From Porticoccus litoralis (GTDB lineage: Bacteria; Pseudomonadota; Gammaproteobacteria; Pseudomonadales; Porticoccaceae): DNA of 64,000 nt. Of the stretch, positions 1-7,282 are shown one piece after another (position 1 is the first letter of the stretch; each line of letters opens with the position of its first letter). The notes under the pieces are model-generated. The model ran no database searches. It worked only from the letters and a program-made list of their open reading frames with translations, and was not told the DNA's origin. The stretch covers positions 620,001 to 684,000 of the forward strand of contig NZ_JAUUUU010000001.1 of the NCBI RefSeq assembly GCF_030676955.1, in the 5' to 3' direction. The position numbers and the translations under genes are program-made.

Positions 1-636
1 GTGAAAGAAGAAATCCCCCCGCAGGCACCACCGCCCGAAGTAAAAAAGGTGCCCCTGCCCAGCCTCGACGAGAGTGACAAGCTGGCACGGGAAAAACTCG
101 CCGAACTGACACCCGACGGCAAACTGGAACTATGGCTGCCTGGCGACTTTATTCTCCGTCGCGGCACTACCCTGGTGGATGGTCTGTCACGGGGTATCGT
201 GTTGCGCAAAATGCTCAACGCACCCGCACCGGAAGGCAAATTTGCTGTCCTCAAGGATGGTGCCAAAATTTCTATCGACTCCGCTAACTACCAGCGCTAC
301 AACTACCTGGTGGAAACCCTTGAAGCCCTGGATACCGATAGCATCGTGGGACTGTTTCACTTCCTGCGGCCACTGCTGGAACAAGCCTACGGCGAGCTGG
401 GTTATCCACCAGAGAAAGTGGACAAAGCCTTTATCGCAGCACTCGACCAGATACTGGCCACCCCATTCCCGCTGCAACCGGTGTACCTGACCCAGGAGTC
501 GGTTAACTACAAGTTCGCCGACCCCTCATTGGAAGCCCTATCGCCCCTGCAGAAACAACTGGTACGCATGGGGCCGACAAACACCAAGCGCGTGCAGGAC
601 AAAGCCAGAGCCATCAGGGAAGCGCTGTTAAAGTAA
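1..636 (+). CDS. DUF3014 domain protein, 3' part
   Basis: The frame is open from the first base of the window to a TAA at 634-636, so the true start probably lies upstream; the GTG at position 1 is only the first available codon. The 211 visible residues begin with a proline-rich linker, followed by a globular region with a W-L-P-G-D-F-I-L-R-R stretch and a long helical C-terminus. This pattern resembles the C-terminal half of DUF3014 proteins, which in Pseudomonas relatives carry an N-terminal membrane helix before a proline-rich linker; that helix would be off the left edge here. The function of the family is unknown to me. Family call from remembered similarity only. Confidence 0.6.
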   Translation: MKEEIPPQAPPPEVKKVPLPSLDESDKLAREKLAELTPDGKLELWLPGDFILRRGTTLVDGLSRGIVLRKMLNAPAPEGKFAVLKDGAKISIDSANYQRYNYLVETLEALDTDSIVGLFHFLRPLLEQAYGELGYPPEKVDKAFIAALDQILATPFPLQPVYLTQESVNYKFADPSLEALSPLQKQLVRMGPTNTKRVQDKARAIREALLK

Positions 637-744
637 TGAGCATAACCCGACCCTAGTACCGCCTAGCAGCATGACAAGGAACGAAGTCTGATGGAACAGG
701 ATGTTACCAACCCTCTCAAGCACACCTATTTCTGACATATATGA

Positions 745-774
745 CACAGTGACGCAAAGTCTTGCGTCACTGTG
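745..774. other. perfect 13-bp inverted repeat with 4-nt loop
   Basis: CACAGTGACGCAA at 745-757 is exactly complementary to 762-774, with the loop AGTC between. The stem is far stronger than chance in a 170-bp intergenic gap. No good T-run follows on the plus strand (CCTGTCTATTT), and the minus side has no T-tract either, so it is at best a weak terminator for the DUF3014 gene. It may instead act as a protein-binding palindrome or an mRNA-stabilising hairpin ahead of the small gene at 813. Confidence 0.6.
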
Positions 775-812
775 CCTGTCTATTTAACCATTATGTTTAC
801 GGGGTTAACTAA

Positions 813-1058
813 ATGAAGTTACTAAAAATCATTACTGATGAATCTGGAAATAAAAAAGACTCTCTAAAAATAATGGAATCTGAATCCATTATTGATCTTA
901 AAAAAGCAGGTGAGCGCTACGCTACAGAGAAAGGGGTTACGGACATATCTTGGCTAGACTGCACACCCCCAACAATGGGTGATAAAAAATTAGCGGATAG
1001 AAAGACTAAATTTACACTTAGCATTTCTGAACTCGAGTATCTGGTTATTGAAAAATAA
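813..1058 (+). CDS. small hypothetical protein, AT-rich
   Basis: Encodes 81 residues starting MKLLKIITDE. I do not recognise a family. The protein is charged and lysine-rich, with no signal peptide or membrane segment, and looks like a small alpha/beta cytosolic protein. The gene is clearly richer in A and T than its neighbours and uses AAA/TTA codons heavily, which suggests acquisition from elsewhere. The ribosome site is weak: GGGGTT about 8 bases before the ATG. It stands alone between a hairpin at 745-774 and the unrelated gene at 1114. It could be a genuine orphan gene; I cannot exclude a non-functional frame, but length, an ATG start and its own codon style favour a real gene. Confidence 0.5.
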   Translation: MKLLKIITDESGNKKDSLKIMESESIIDLKKAGERYATEKGVTDISWLDCTPPTMGDKKLADRKTKFTLSISELEYLVIEK

Positions 1059-1113
1059 ATATAACAAGACGCTGCACCCGGCATTGTAGTTTCCCCGCTT
1101 TGATGGATATCCC

Positions 1114-1794
1114 ATGAGTTTTGATGGAATCATTTTTTTATTAATCCTCGCGCTGATCGCCTACTTTTTCTATTGGAACAAGAAGAAGGCACAACTCGCA
1201 TTTATTGAAAAATACCGTTTCAGCTCATCTATCGGCAAAAAGGTCCAGAAAAAATATCCTCACCTCACTCAAGATCAAATTGACCTGGTCATAAAAGGGC
1301 TCCGGGATTATTTCTATATTTGCAACAAGGCAAAGCGACGAATGGTTGCAATGCCATCTCAGGTTGTTGATGTCGCCTGGCATGAATTTATTCTTTTCAC
1401 AAGGCCATACCAGGCCTTCTGCAAAAAGGCTCTTGGCAGGTTTCTTCACCATACTCCAACCGAAGCCATGCGGACGGCGACGCTGGCACAAGACGGCATC
1501 AAGCGTGCCTGGAGACTGGCATGTGCCAAAAGCAACATTAACCCGTCCACGCCAACACGCTTGCCATTACTGTTTTCAATTGACTCCCTGCTCGGCATAG
1601 AGGATGGCTTCAAATATTCTTTAGATTGCAAAGATAAATCGTCACCGTTCTACGGTGATGGCTACTGTGCGGGGCACATCGGATGCGCTTCGGGATGTGC
1701 AGGTGATTCTGGAGCCCCTTCAAGCTCTAGCGGTTTTTCTGATGGATGCGGCGGGGACACCAGCGGTTGTGGTGGAGGCTGTGGTGGAGATTAG
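1114..1794 (+). CDS. membrane-anchored GRDP-like protein with Cys/Gly-rich tail
   Basis: Encodes 226 residues. Residues about 4-20 form one hydrophobic helix, followed by a basic stretch (YWNKKK) that would leave the rest in the cytoplasm. The middle carries VDVAWHEFILFTRPYQAFC and then FLHHTP, which resembles the conserved Trp-His / HHTP core of the glycine-rich-domain-containing protein family (PF07173-like). The last 45 residues are Gly, Ser and Cys, with repeated GCGG/SGC units ending GCGGGCGGD, giving about nine cysteines. Such tails recur in several unrelated bacterial membrane proteins, and their role is unknown. A His/Cys-rich metal-binding function is possible but is inference. No operon partner is evident. 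Confidence 0.55.
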   Translation: MSFDGIIFLLILALIAYFFYWNKKKAQLAFIEKYRFSSSIGKKVQKKYPHLTQDQIDLVIKGLRDYFYICNKAKRRMVAMPSQVVDVAWHEFILFTRPYQAFCKKALGRFLHHTPTEAMRTATLAQDGIKRAWRLACAKSNINPSTPTRLPLLFSIDSLLGIEDGFKYSLDCKDKSSPFYGDGYCAGHIGCASGCAGDSGAPSSSSGFSDGCGGDTSGCGGGCGGD

Positions 1795-1905
1795 TTGACT
1801 GACACATAAAGCTGGATTGAGAGCGGCGATGTTCAGGGTGACTAGGTTACTTGAGGACAAACCGCTAAGATGCTTCCGTCACTCAATCACAACAAGAAAT
1901 AAACT

Positions 1906-2277
1906 ATGTATCCCATTATCAAAAATGCCCACATTACCTTTGCACTGATCAGCATTGCCCTGTTTTTGCTACGCGCCACCTGGTCGGTAATGGAGTCGCC
2001 AAAACTGCAGCAGAAATGGGTGAAAATTGCCCCCCATATCATCGACACACTACTGCTGGCCTGCGCGATTTACCTGATGATTACCCTCAGCCAGTACCCC
2101 TTTGCCGAAAACTGGCTGACCGCCAAGCTGCTGGCGTTGTTTGCCTACATCGGATTGGGAACCTTTGCCATCAAACGCGGCAAGACCGCCGGCAGCCGCA
2201 TGTTCTTCAGCCTGCTGTCAGTGGCAACGTTCTGCTATATTTTTGCGGTGGCCATCACCCACTCACCCACGCTGTAG
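1906..2277 (+). CDS. SirB family membrane protein
   Basis: Encodes 123 residues with four predicted membrane helices (about 5-25, 43-62, 72-90 and 98-117). The opening YPIIKNAHITFALISIALFL and the pattern of small and aromatic residues fit the SirB (SirB2/YchQ) family. The name comes from a Salmonella invasion-regulator locus, but the biochemical role remains undefined. The gene is monocistronic, with no downstream gene on the same strand before dcd, which converges on it with a 32-bp gap. The ATG at 1906 follows an AACAAGAAATAAA sequence with a poor Shine-Dalgarno. Confidence 0.8.
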   Translation: MYPIIKNAHITFALISIALFLLRATWSVMESPKLQQKWVKIAPHIIDTLLLACAIYLMITLSQYPFAENWLTAKLLALFAYIGLGTFAIKRGKTAGSRMFFSLLSVATFCYIFAVAITHSPTL

Positions 2278-2309
2278 GCAGGTGAGGGCATCTAACCACG
2301 GATGGGGTA

Positions 2310-2882
2310 TCAGGCTTTGGGCAGAGTAACGCCGGTCTGGCCCTGGTACTTACCACCGCGGTCGGCGTAGGACACTTCGCATACCTCATCGGATTCAAAG
2401 AAGAGCATCTGCGCCACACCCTCGTTGGCGTAGATTTTTGCTGGCAGGCTGGTGGTGTTGGAAAATTCCAGGGTAACGTGCCCTTCCCACTCCGGCTCCA
2501 GCGGCGTGACGTTGACGATAATGCCGCAACGGGCATAGGTGGACTTGCCGAGGCAAACTGTCAGCACATTGCGAGGAATGCGGAAATACTCAATGGTGCG
2601 CGCCAGGGCAAAAGAGTTGGGCGGGATGATGCAGTAGTCGCCCTTCACATCGATGAAGGCATCGTTATCGAAGTTTTTCGGGTCGACGGTCTTGGAATGG
2701 ATGTTGGTGAAAATCTTGAATTCATCCGCACAGCGCACGTCGTAGCCATAACTGGACACCCCGTAGGAGATCACTTTCTGGCCGTTCGGATCAGGCTGAC
2801 GAACCTGTCTTTCCTGAAACGGCTCAATCATGCCGTGTTGCTGTGACATGCGGGTAATCCACTTATCGGATTTGATGCTCAT
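2310..2882 (-). CDS. dcd: dCTP deaminase
   Basis: Encodes 190 residues, the usual length for the proteobacterial enzyme (about 188-193). It converts dCTP to dUTP plus ammonia, feeding dTMP synthesis in the cytoplasm. Visible family signatures are SYGVSSYGYDVRCADEF near residue 40, the core GKSTYARCGIIVNVTPLEPEWEG around 110-135 containing the catalytic Arg and Glu of the trimeric dUTPase-fold enzyme, and a C-terminal GGKYQGQTGVTLPKA. The next gene on the same strand is apbC, about 100 bp upstream, so the two may be co-transcribed. The pairing with apbC and metG is conserved in Pseudomonas relatives. Confidence 0.95.
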   Translation of the reverse strand: MSIKSDKWITRMSQQHGMIEPFQERQVRQPDPNGQKVISYGVSSYGYDVRCADEFKIFTNIHSKTVDPKNFDNDAFIDVKGDYCIIPPNSFALARTIEYFRIPRNVLTVCLGKSTYARCGIIVNVTPLEPEWEGHVTLEFSNTTSLPAKIYANEGVAQMLFFESDEVCEVSYADRGGKYQGQTGVTLPKA

Positions 2883-2985
2883 AGTTTTTACTCAGAATTG
2901 ACGGCCTGCGGGCCTGCGAATGAAAGAGGGCAATAATACCGGTTTGCACCGGTCGGTCAACGCCCTGTACCAGCTGCCGGGCCGA

Positions 2986-3813
2986 TTATTCGATCACAAT
3001 TTCAGGAGCGCTGCTGGTGGCTTCCGGAGGCAACATGGCCGCCACCTTGCGGGCAATCTCGCGATAACTTTTTGCCGCAACTCCCTCGGGATCGGACATC
3101 ACGCTGGGAGCACCGCTATCAACCCCATGACGAATCCCCATTTCCAGTGGCAGCGAACCCAGCACTTCGGTCTGGTATTCACTGGCTACCCGCTCGCCCC
3201 CGCCTTCGCCGAAGATATGCTCCACATGCCCGCACTGGCTGCACTGGTGCATCGCCATGTTCTCGACAATACCCAGTACCGGGATTTTCACCTTGTGAAA
3301 CATTTCGATGGCCTTGCGGGCATCCAACAACGCGATGTCCTGGGGAGTGGTAACAATCACCGCACCGGCCAGCCGGGCATTCTGGGCCAGGGTTAACTGG
3401 ATATCACCCGTCCCCGGTGGCATATCAACAACCAGGTAATCCAGGGTTTCCCAGAGGGTCTGGTTGAGCAGTTGCAACAGCGCGCCGGTGGCCATGGGAC
3501 CACGCCACACCATCGGTGTCTGCTCGGTCACCAGGTAGCCCATTGACATGGATTTGATGCCATGGGCCTCCACAGGTACCAGTAATTTACCGCCGATGGT
3601 TTCCGGCCGGGTACCTTCAGGCACACCCAGCATGGTTGGGATACTGGGACCGTAAATATCGGCGTCGATAATGCCCACACGATAACCTTCGGCAGCCAGC
3701 GCCAGGGCCAGATTCACCGACGTGGTGGACTTCCCCACACCGCCCTTGCCGGAAGCCACGGCGATAATCTGATGAACGTGCTCCAATACGTTTGGAAGTG
3801 CGGCTTCTGCCAT
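2986..3813 (-). CDS. apbC: Fe-S cluster carrier ATPase ApbC/Mrp (short form)
   Basis: Encodes 275 residues. It is a ParA/MinD-like P-loop ATPase that carries Fe-S clusters to apo-proteins. The deviant Walker A GKGGVGKST lies at about residue 21, the switch DADIYGPSIPTMLG follows, the Walker B-like DMPPGTGD is near 130, and the cluster-binding CSQCG motif is near 191. Many relatives are about 360 residues because of an N-terminal MIP18/DUF59 domain. Here the P-loop begins almost at once, so that domain is absent. The gene is divergent from metG; the start codons are 102 bp apart. Confidence 0.93.
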   Translation of the reverse strand: MAEAALPNVLEHVHQIIAVASGKGGVGKSTTSVNLALALAAEGYRVGIIDADIYGPSIPTMLGVPEGTRPETIGGKLLVPVEAHGIKSMSMGYLVTEQTPMVWRGPMATGALLQLLNQTLWETLDYLVVDMPPGTGDIQLTLAQNARLAGAVIVTTPQDIALLDARKAIEMFHKVKIPVLGIVENMAMHQCSQCGHVEHIFGEGGGERVASEYQTEVLGSLPLEMGIRHGVDSGAPSVMSDPEGVAAKSYREIARKVAAMLPPEATSSAPEIVIE

Positions 3814-3915
3814 GGTCTATCCTCTTGACAACAGATGAAAAACCGGTTGAAAACCGGTATAGTTGCGCCCCTTTATCAACGCCCAATCCCAACTTTGACG
3901 ACAGTAGTTGTAGCC

Positions 3916-5937
3916 ATGACTGAACGCAGAAAAATTCTTGTGACCAGCGCCCTGCCCTACGCCAATGGTTCTATCCATATGGGGCACCTGGTGGAATACA
4001 TCCAGACCGATATCTGGGTGCGCTTCCAGAAATTGCGCGGCCATGAATGTTACTACGTCTGCGCCGATGATGCCCACGGCACTGCCATTATGTTGAAGGC
4101 GGAGCAGCTGGGTATTACACCCGAGGCCCTGATCGACCAGGTACGCGCCGAACACCAGCAGGATTTCAGTGATTTCCTGATCAATTTCGATAATTACCAC
4201 ACCACCCATTCGGAAGAGAACCGCTACTTCGCGTCGCTGATTTATACCCGACTGCGGGACAAGGGTCATATCGCCACCCGGGAAATTACCCAGGCCTATG
4301 ACCCTGAAAAGAACCTGTTCCTGGCGGACCGCTACATCAAGGGCACCTGCCCGAAATGCAAAACCGACGATCAGTACGGGGACAACTGTGAAGCCTGTGG
4401 CGCCACCTATGCCCCCACCGATCTGATCAACCCGGTGTCGGCCATTTCCGGTGCCACGCCGGTGGAAAAAGCCTCCACCCACTATTTCTTCAAGCTGCCT
4501 GATTTCGCTGACTTTCTGAAAGCCTGGACCCGTGCCGGCCACGTGCAACCGGAAGTGGCCAACAAACTCGGTGAATGGCTGGATGCGGGATTGCAGGAAT
4601 GGGACATCAGTCGAGATGCCCCCTACTTCGGCTTTGAAATCCCCGATGCCCCGGGCAAGTATTTTTACGTCTGGCTGGATGCCCCCATCGGCTACATGGC
4701 CAGCTTCAAGAACCTGTGCGACAAACTCGGGCTCGATTTTGACGAGTTCTGGGGACCGCATTCTGACACCGAGTTGTACCACTTTATCGGCAAGGACATC
4801 GTCAATTTCCACGCCCTGTTCTGGCCCGCCATGCTGGCTAACGCGGATTTCCGCACCCCGTCCGAAGTCTGCGTGCATGGCTTCCTGACGGTGAATGGCA
4901 AGAAGATGTCCAAGTCCCGCGGCACCTTTATTAATGCCCGCAGCTACCTGGACCATCTCAACCCGGAATACCTGCGCTACTATTTTGCCGCCAAGCTTTC
5001 CGCCAGCGTGGACGATCTGGACCTGAATCTCGATGACTTTATCCAGCGGGTCAACAGTGATCTGGTGGGCAAGGTGGTCAACATCGCCAGCCGCTGCGCG
5101 AAATTTATCAGCAAGGGCAATGATGGCGTGCTGTCCAATACGATTGCCGACCCGGTGCTGTGGCAGCGAGCAGCCGGTGCTGCCAACGGCATCGCCGAAC
5201 ACTATGAGAACCGGGAATTTGGCAAGGCCGTTCGCGACATCATGGCGCTGGCCGATGCCGCCAACGAATACATCGCGGGAAAAGAACCCTGGAAGCTGGC
5301 TAAAGAAGCCGGGCGTGAACAGGACGTGCAGGATATCTGCTCCCTGGGCATCAATCTGTTCCGGGTGTTGATGCTATACCTGAAACCGATTCTGCCGGCC
5401 ATGGCAGAGGCATCAGAGGCCTTCCTCAACGATGAATTGAACTGGCAGGGTGAACCCCAACCCCTATTGGGTCACCGTATCGACAACTTCAAGCGGCTGA
5501 TGCAGCGGGTGGAGAAAGAAAAAGTGGACGCTATGCTGGAAGCCAGCAAAGAAGCCCTGGCAGCCGCCAGCAGTAAACCCCTCACCGGCCCATTGGTGGA
5601 TGAACCCCTGGCAGCAGAAATCGGCTTTGACGACTTTATCAAGGTGGACCTGAGGGTGGCCTTGATCGTCAAGGCGCAGCCGGTGGAAGGTGCGGACAAG
5701 CTGTTACAGCTGACCCTGGATATTGGCGGTGAGACCCGCAATGTCTTTTCCGGCATCAAATCCGCCTACAACGCCGAGGACCTGGAAGGCCGCCTCACGG
5801 TGCTGGTGGCTAACCTGGCACCACGGAAAATGCGCTTCGGGGTATCCGAGGGTATGGTCCTGGCCGCGGGAGACGACAAGGGCATTTATCTACTCTCCCC
5901 CGACAGTGGCGCCCAACCTGGCCAGCGCATTACCTGA
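3916..5937 (+). CDS. metG: methionyl-tRNA synthetase
   Basis: Encodes 673 residues from the ATG at 3916 (MTERRKILVTSALPYANG). The frame is open upstream to 3835, but family alignment from memory and the normal length of about 675 favour 3916. It charges initiator and elongator tRNA-Met. Class I signatures are HMGH (residues 22-25), a zinc-binding knuckle CPKC...CEAC at about 145-161, and KMSKS near 333. The last ~110 residues are the Trbp111/OB tRNA-binding domain (FDDFIKVDLRVA onward) found in dimeric bacterial enzymes. It is divergent from apbC and lies just upstream of the rnf operon, as in Pseudomonas. Confidence 0.97.
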   Translation: MTERRKILVTSALPYANGSIHMGHLVEYIQTDIWVRFQKLRGHECYYVCADDAHGTAIMLKAEQLGITPEALIDQVRAEHQQDFSDFLINFDNYHTTHSEENRYFASLIYTRLRDKGHIATREITQAYDPEKNLFLADRYIKGTCPKCKTDDQYGDNCEACGATYAPTDLINPVSAISGATPVEKASTHYFFKLPDFADFLKAWTRAGHVQPEVANKLGEWLDAGLQEWDISRDAPYFGFEIPDAPGKYFYVWLDAPIGYMASFKNLCDKLGLDFDEFWGPHSDTELYHFIGKDIVNFHALFWPAMLANADFRTPSEVCVHGFLTVNGKKMSKSRGTFINARSYLDHLNPEYLRYYFAAKLSASVDDLDLNLDDFIQRVNSDLVGKVVNIASRCAKFISKGNDGVLSNTIADPVLWQRAAGAANGIAEHYENREFGKAVRDIMALADAANEYIAGKEPWKLAKEAGREQDVQDICSLGINLFRVLMLYLKPILPAMAEASEAFLNDELNWQGEPQPLLGHRIDNFKRLMQRVEKEKVDAMLEASKEALAAASSKPLTGPLVDEPLAAEIGFDDFIKVDLRVALIVKAQPVEGADKLLQLTLDIGGETRNVFSGIKSAYNAEDLEGRLTVLVANLAPRKMRFGVSEGMVLAAGDDKGIYLLSPDSGAQPGQRIT

Positions 5938-6007
5938 GTCCACAGCTGGGTTTTTATCACTTAATGCTATGCCTTATGGTCAAATAAACTAAAAGGCTCC
6001 AGTTTTA

Positions 6008-6040
6008 TACTTAATAGCAGGGTTGACCAGCCGCTATAAT
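6008..6040 (+). promoter_or_regulatory. possible rnf operon promoter
   Basis: A perfect TATAAT lies at 6035-6040, 25 bp before the rsxA ATG. The -35 is poor: TACTTA at 6008 is 21 bp away, and TTGACC at 6023 is too close. A start near 6047 would give a leader of about 18 nt. The metG-rsxA gap shows no clear terminator, so some read-through from metG is possible. Confidence 0.35.
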
Positions 6041-6064
6041 GGCTGACCCAATGAGACCGACGAT

Positions 6065-6640
6065 ATGCAGGAATTTGCCGTCATTCTGATCAGCGCCATA
6101 CTGGTGAACAATTTTGTTCTCGTCCAGTTCCTTGGCCTGTGCCCGTTCATGGGGGTCTCAAATAAACTGGAAACGGCTATCGGCATGGCCGGTGCCACCA
6201 CCTTCGTACTTACCCTCGCGGCCTTGTCCAGTTACATGGTGAACAGCTGGATTCTGGTGCCCCTCAACCTGGAGTACCTGAAAACCATTTCCTTTATCCT
6301 GGTAATTGCAGTGGTGGTGCAGTTCACCAAGATGTTTATCGAAAAGAGCAGTCCGCTGTTATACCGGGTACTCGGTGTGTTCCTGCCACTGATCACCACC
6401 AACTGTGCTGTGCTGGGCGTAGCCTTGCAGAATACCGCCAAGGCTCACAGCCTGCTGGAGTCCACACTCTACGGCTTCGGTGCTGCGGTGGGCTTTTCAC
6501 TGGTATTGATTTTGTTTGCCGCCATGCGTGAGCGACTTGCCGTTGCCGATGTACCGACACCATTCAAGGGTGCGGCCATTGGCATGATTACCGCTGGCCT
6601 GATGTCTCTGGCCTTCATGGGCTTTAGTGGGCTGGTCTAG
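6065..6640 (+). CDS. rsxA: Rnf complex membrane subunit RnfA/RsxA
   Basis: Encodes 191 residues, nearly all in six membrane helices. It is one of the two homologous integral subunits (with RsxE) of the Rnf complex, which couples electron flow between ferredoxin and NAD to ion movement across the inner membrane; in some gammaproteobacteria it also keeps SoxR reduced. Typical sequence: NNFVLVQFLGLCPFMGVS near residue 15 and the repeat-related TTNCAVLGVAL near 103, each with the conserved Cys now known to hold an Fe-S cluster at the subunit interface. It is the first gene of rsxABCDGE; rsxB starts 12 bp after its stop. Confidence 0.96.
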   Translation: MQEFAVILISAILVNNFVLVQFLGLCPFMGVSNKLETAIGMAGATTFVLTLAALSSYMVNSWILVPLNLEYLKTISFILVIAVVVQFTKMFIEKSSPLLYRVLGVFLPLITTNCAVLGVALQNTAKAHSLLESTLYGFGAAVGFSLVLILFAAMRERLAVADVPTPFKGAAIGMITAGLMSLAFMGFSGLV

Positions 6641-6652
6641 GGGCATTCTTCT

Positions 6653-7282
6653 GTGTACGACCTGATGATTCAACACCCGTTGATCGCGGCACTGGTGGCC
6701 TTAGTGGGACTCGCCGTGATTTTTGGCGCGGTACTGGGTTTTGCCGCCATCAAGTTCCGTGTTGAAGGTGACCCCATTGTTGAGCAGATCGACAAGCTTC
6801 TGCCCCAGACTCAGTGTGGTCAATGCGGATACCCCGGCTGCCGACCTTATGCCCAGGCCATCGCCGACGGCGATGCCATCAACAAATGCCCACCCGGCGG
6901 GCAAACCACGATCAATGCGCTGGCAGCTCTGCTGGATGTGGACGCTCCCACCCTGGATGCGGAACATGGACAGGAAAGCGATATCAAGAAGGTCGCCTTT
7001 ATCCGTGAGGATGAATGCATCGGTTGCACCAAATGTATCCAGGCATGTCCTGTAGACGCCATCCTTGGTGCTGCCAAGCAGATGCATACAGTGATCGCCA
7101 GCGAATGCACCGGCTGTGATCTCTGTGTCGAACCCTGCCCGGTAGATTGCATCGACATGTTACCGGTCCCACAGGGACTGGCGGACTGGAAATGGGAGAT
7201 GCCCGCCTCCAGTGCCGAGCAGGTCAAAGCCCTGCGCCCCGGCAATATCATCGCCACTGATCGCGGGGACCGGGCTGCATGA
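6653..7282 (+). CDS. rsxB: Rnf complex Fe-S subunit RnfB/RsxB
   Basis: Encodes 209 residues with GTG as the first start; an ATG four codons later (6665) is an alternative. An N-terminal membrane helix (about 8-30) anchors a cytoplasmic electron carrier. Clusters: the RnfB-type CGQCGYPGC near residue 56 with a further Cys at about 81 (KCPPGG), then two ferredoxin-like 4Fe-4S motifs, CIGCTKCIQACP near 122 and CTGCDLCVEPCP near 152. It receives electrons from ferredoxin or passes them on within the Rnf complex. The stop overlaps the rsxC start in ATGA (7279-7282), a sign of translational coupling. Confidence 0.96.
   Translation: MYDLMIQHPLIAALVALVGLAVIFGAVLGFAAIKFRVEGDPIVEQIDKLLPQTQCGQCGYPGCRPYAQAIADGDAINKCPPGGQTTINALAALLDVDAPTLDAEHGQESDIKKVAFIREDECIGCTKCIQACPVDAILGAAKQMHTVIASECTGCDLCVEPCPVDCIDMLPVPQGLADWKWEMPASSAEQVKALRPGNIIATDRGDRAA

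Noticed and set aside
1060..1100. Integron attC-like sequence (TATAACAAGACGCTGCACCCGG) after the small gene at 813
   Set aside because: The left core does not match RYYYAAC and no GTTRRRY partner with complementary arm is found downstream; no integrase is present.
3817..5202. 461-codon open frame on the minus strand opposite metG
   Set aside because: Antisense shadow of metG; composition and lack of domains argue against a gene.
5938..6064. TTGACC at 6023 as -35 of the rnf promoter
   Set aside because: Only six bases separate it from TATAAT, far too few for a sigma-70 promoter.
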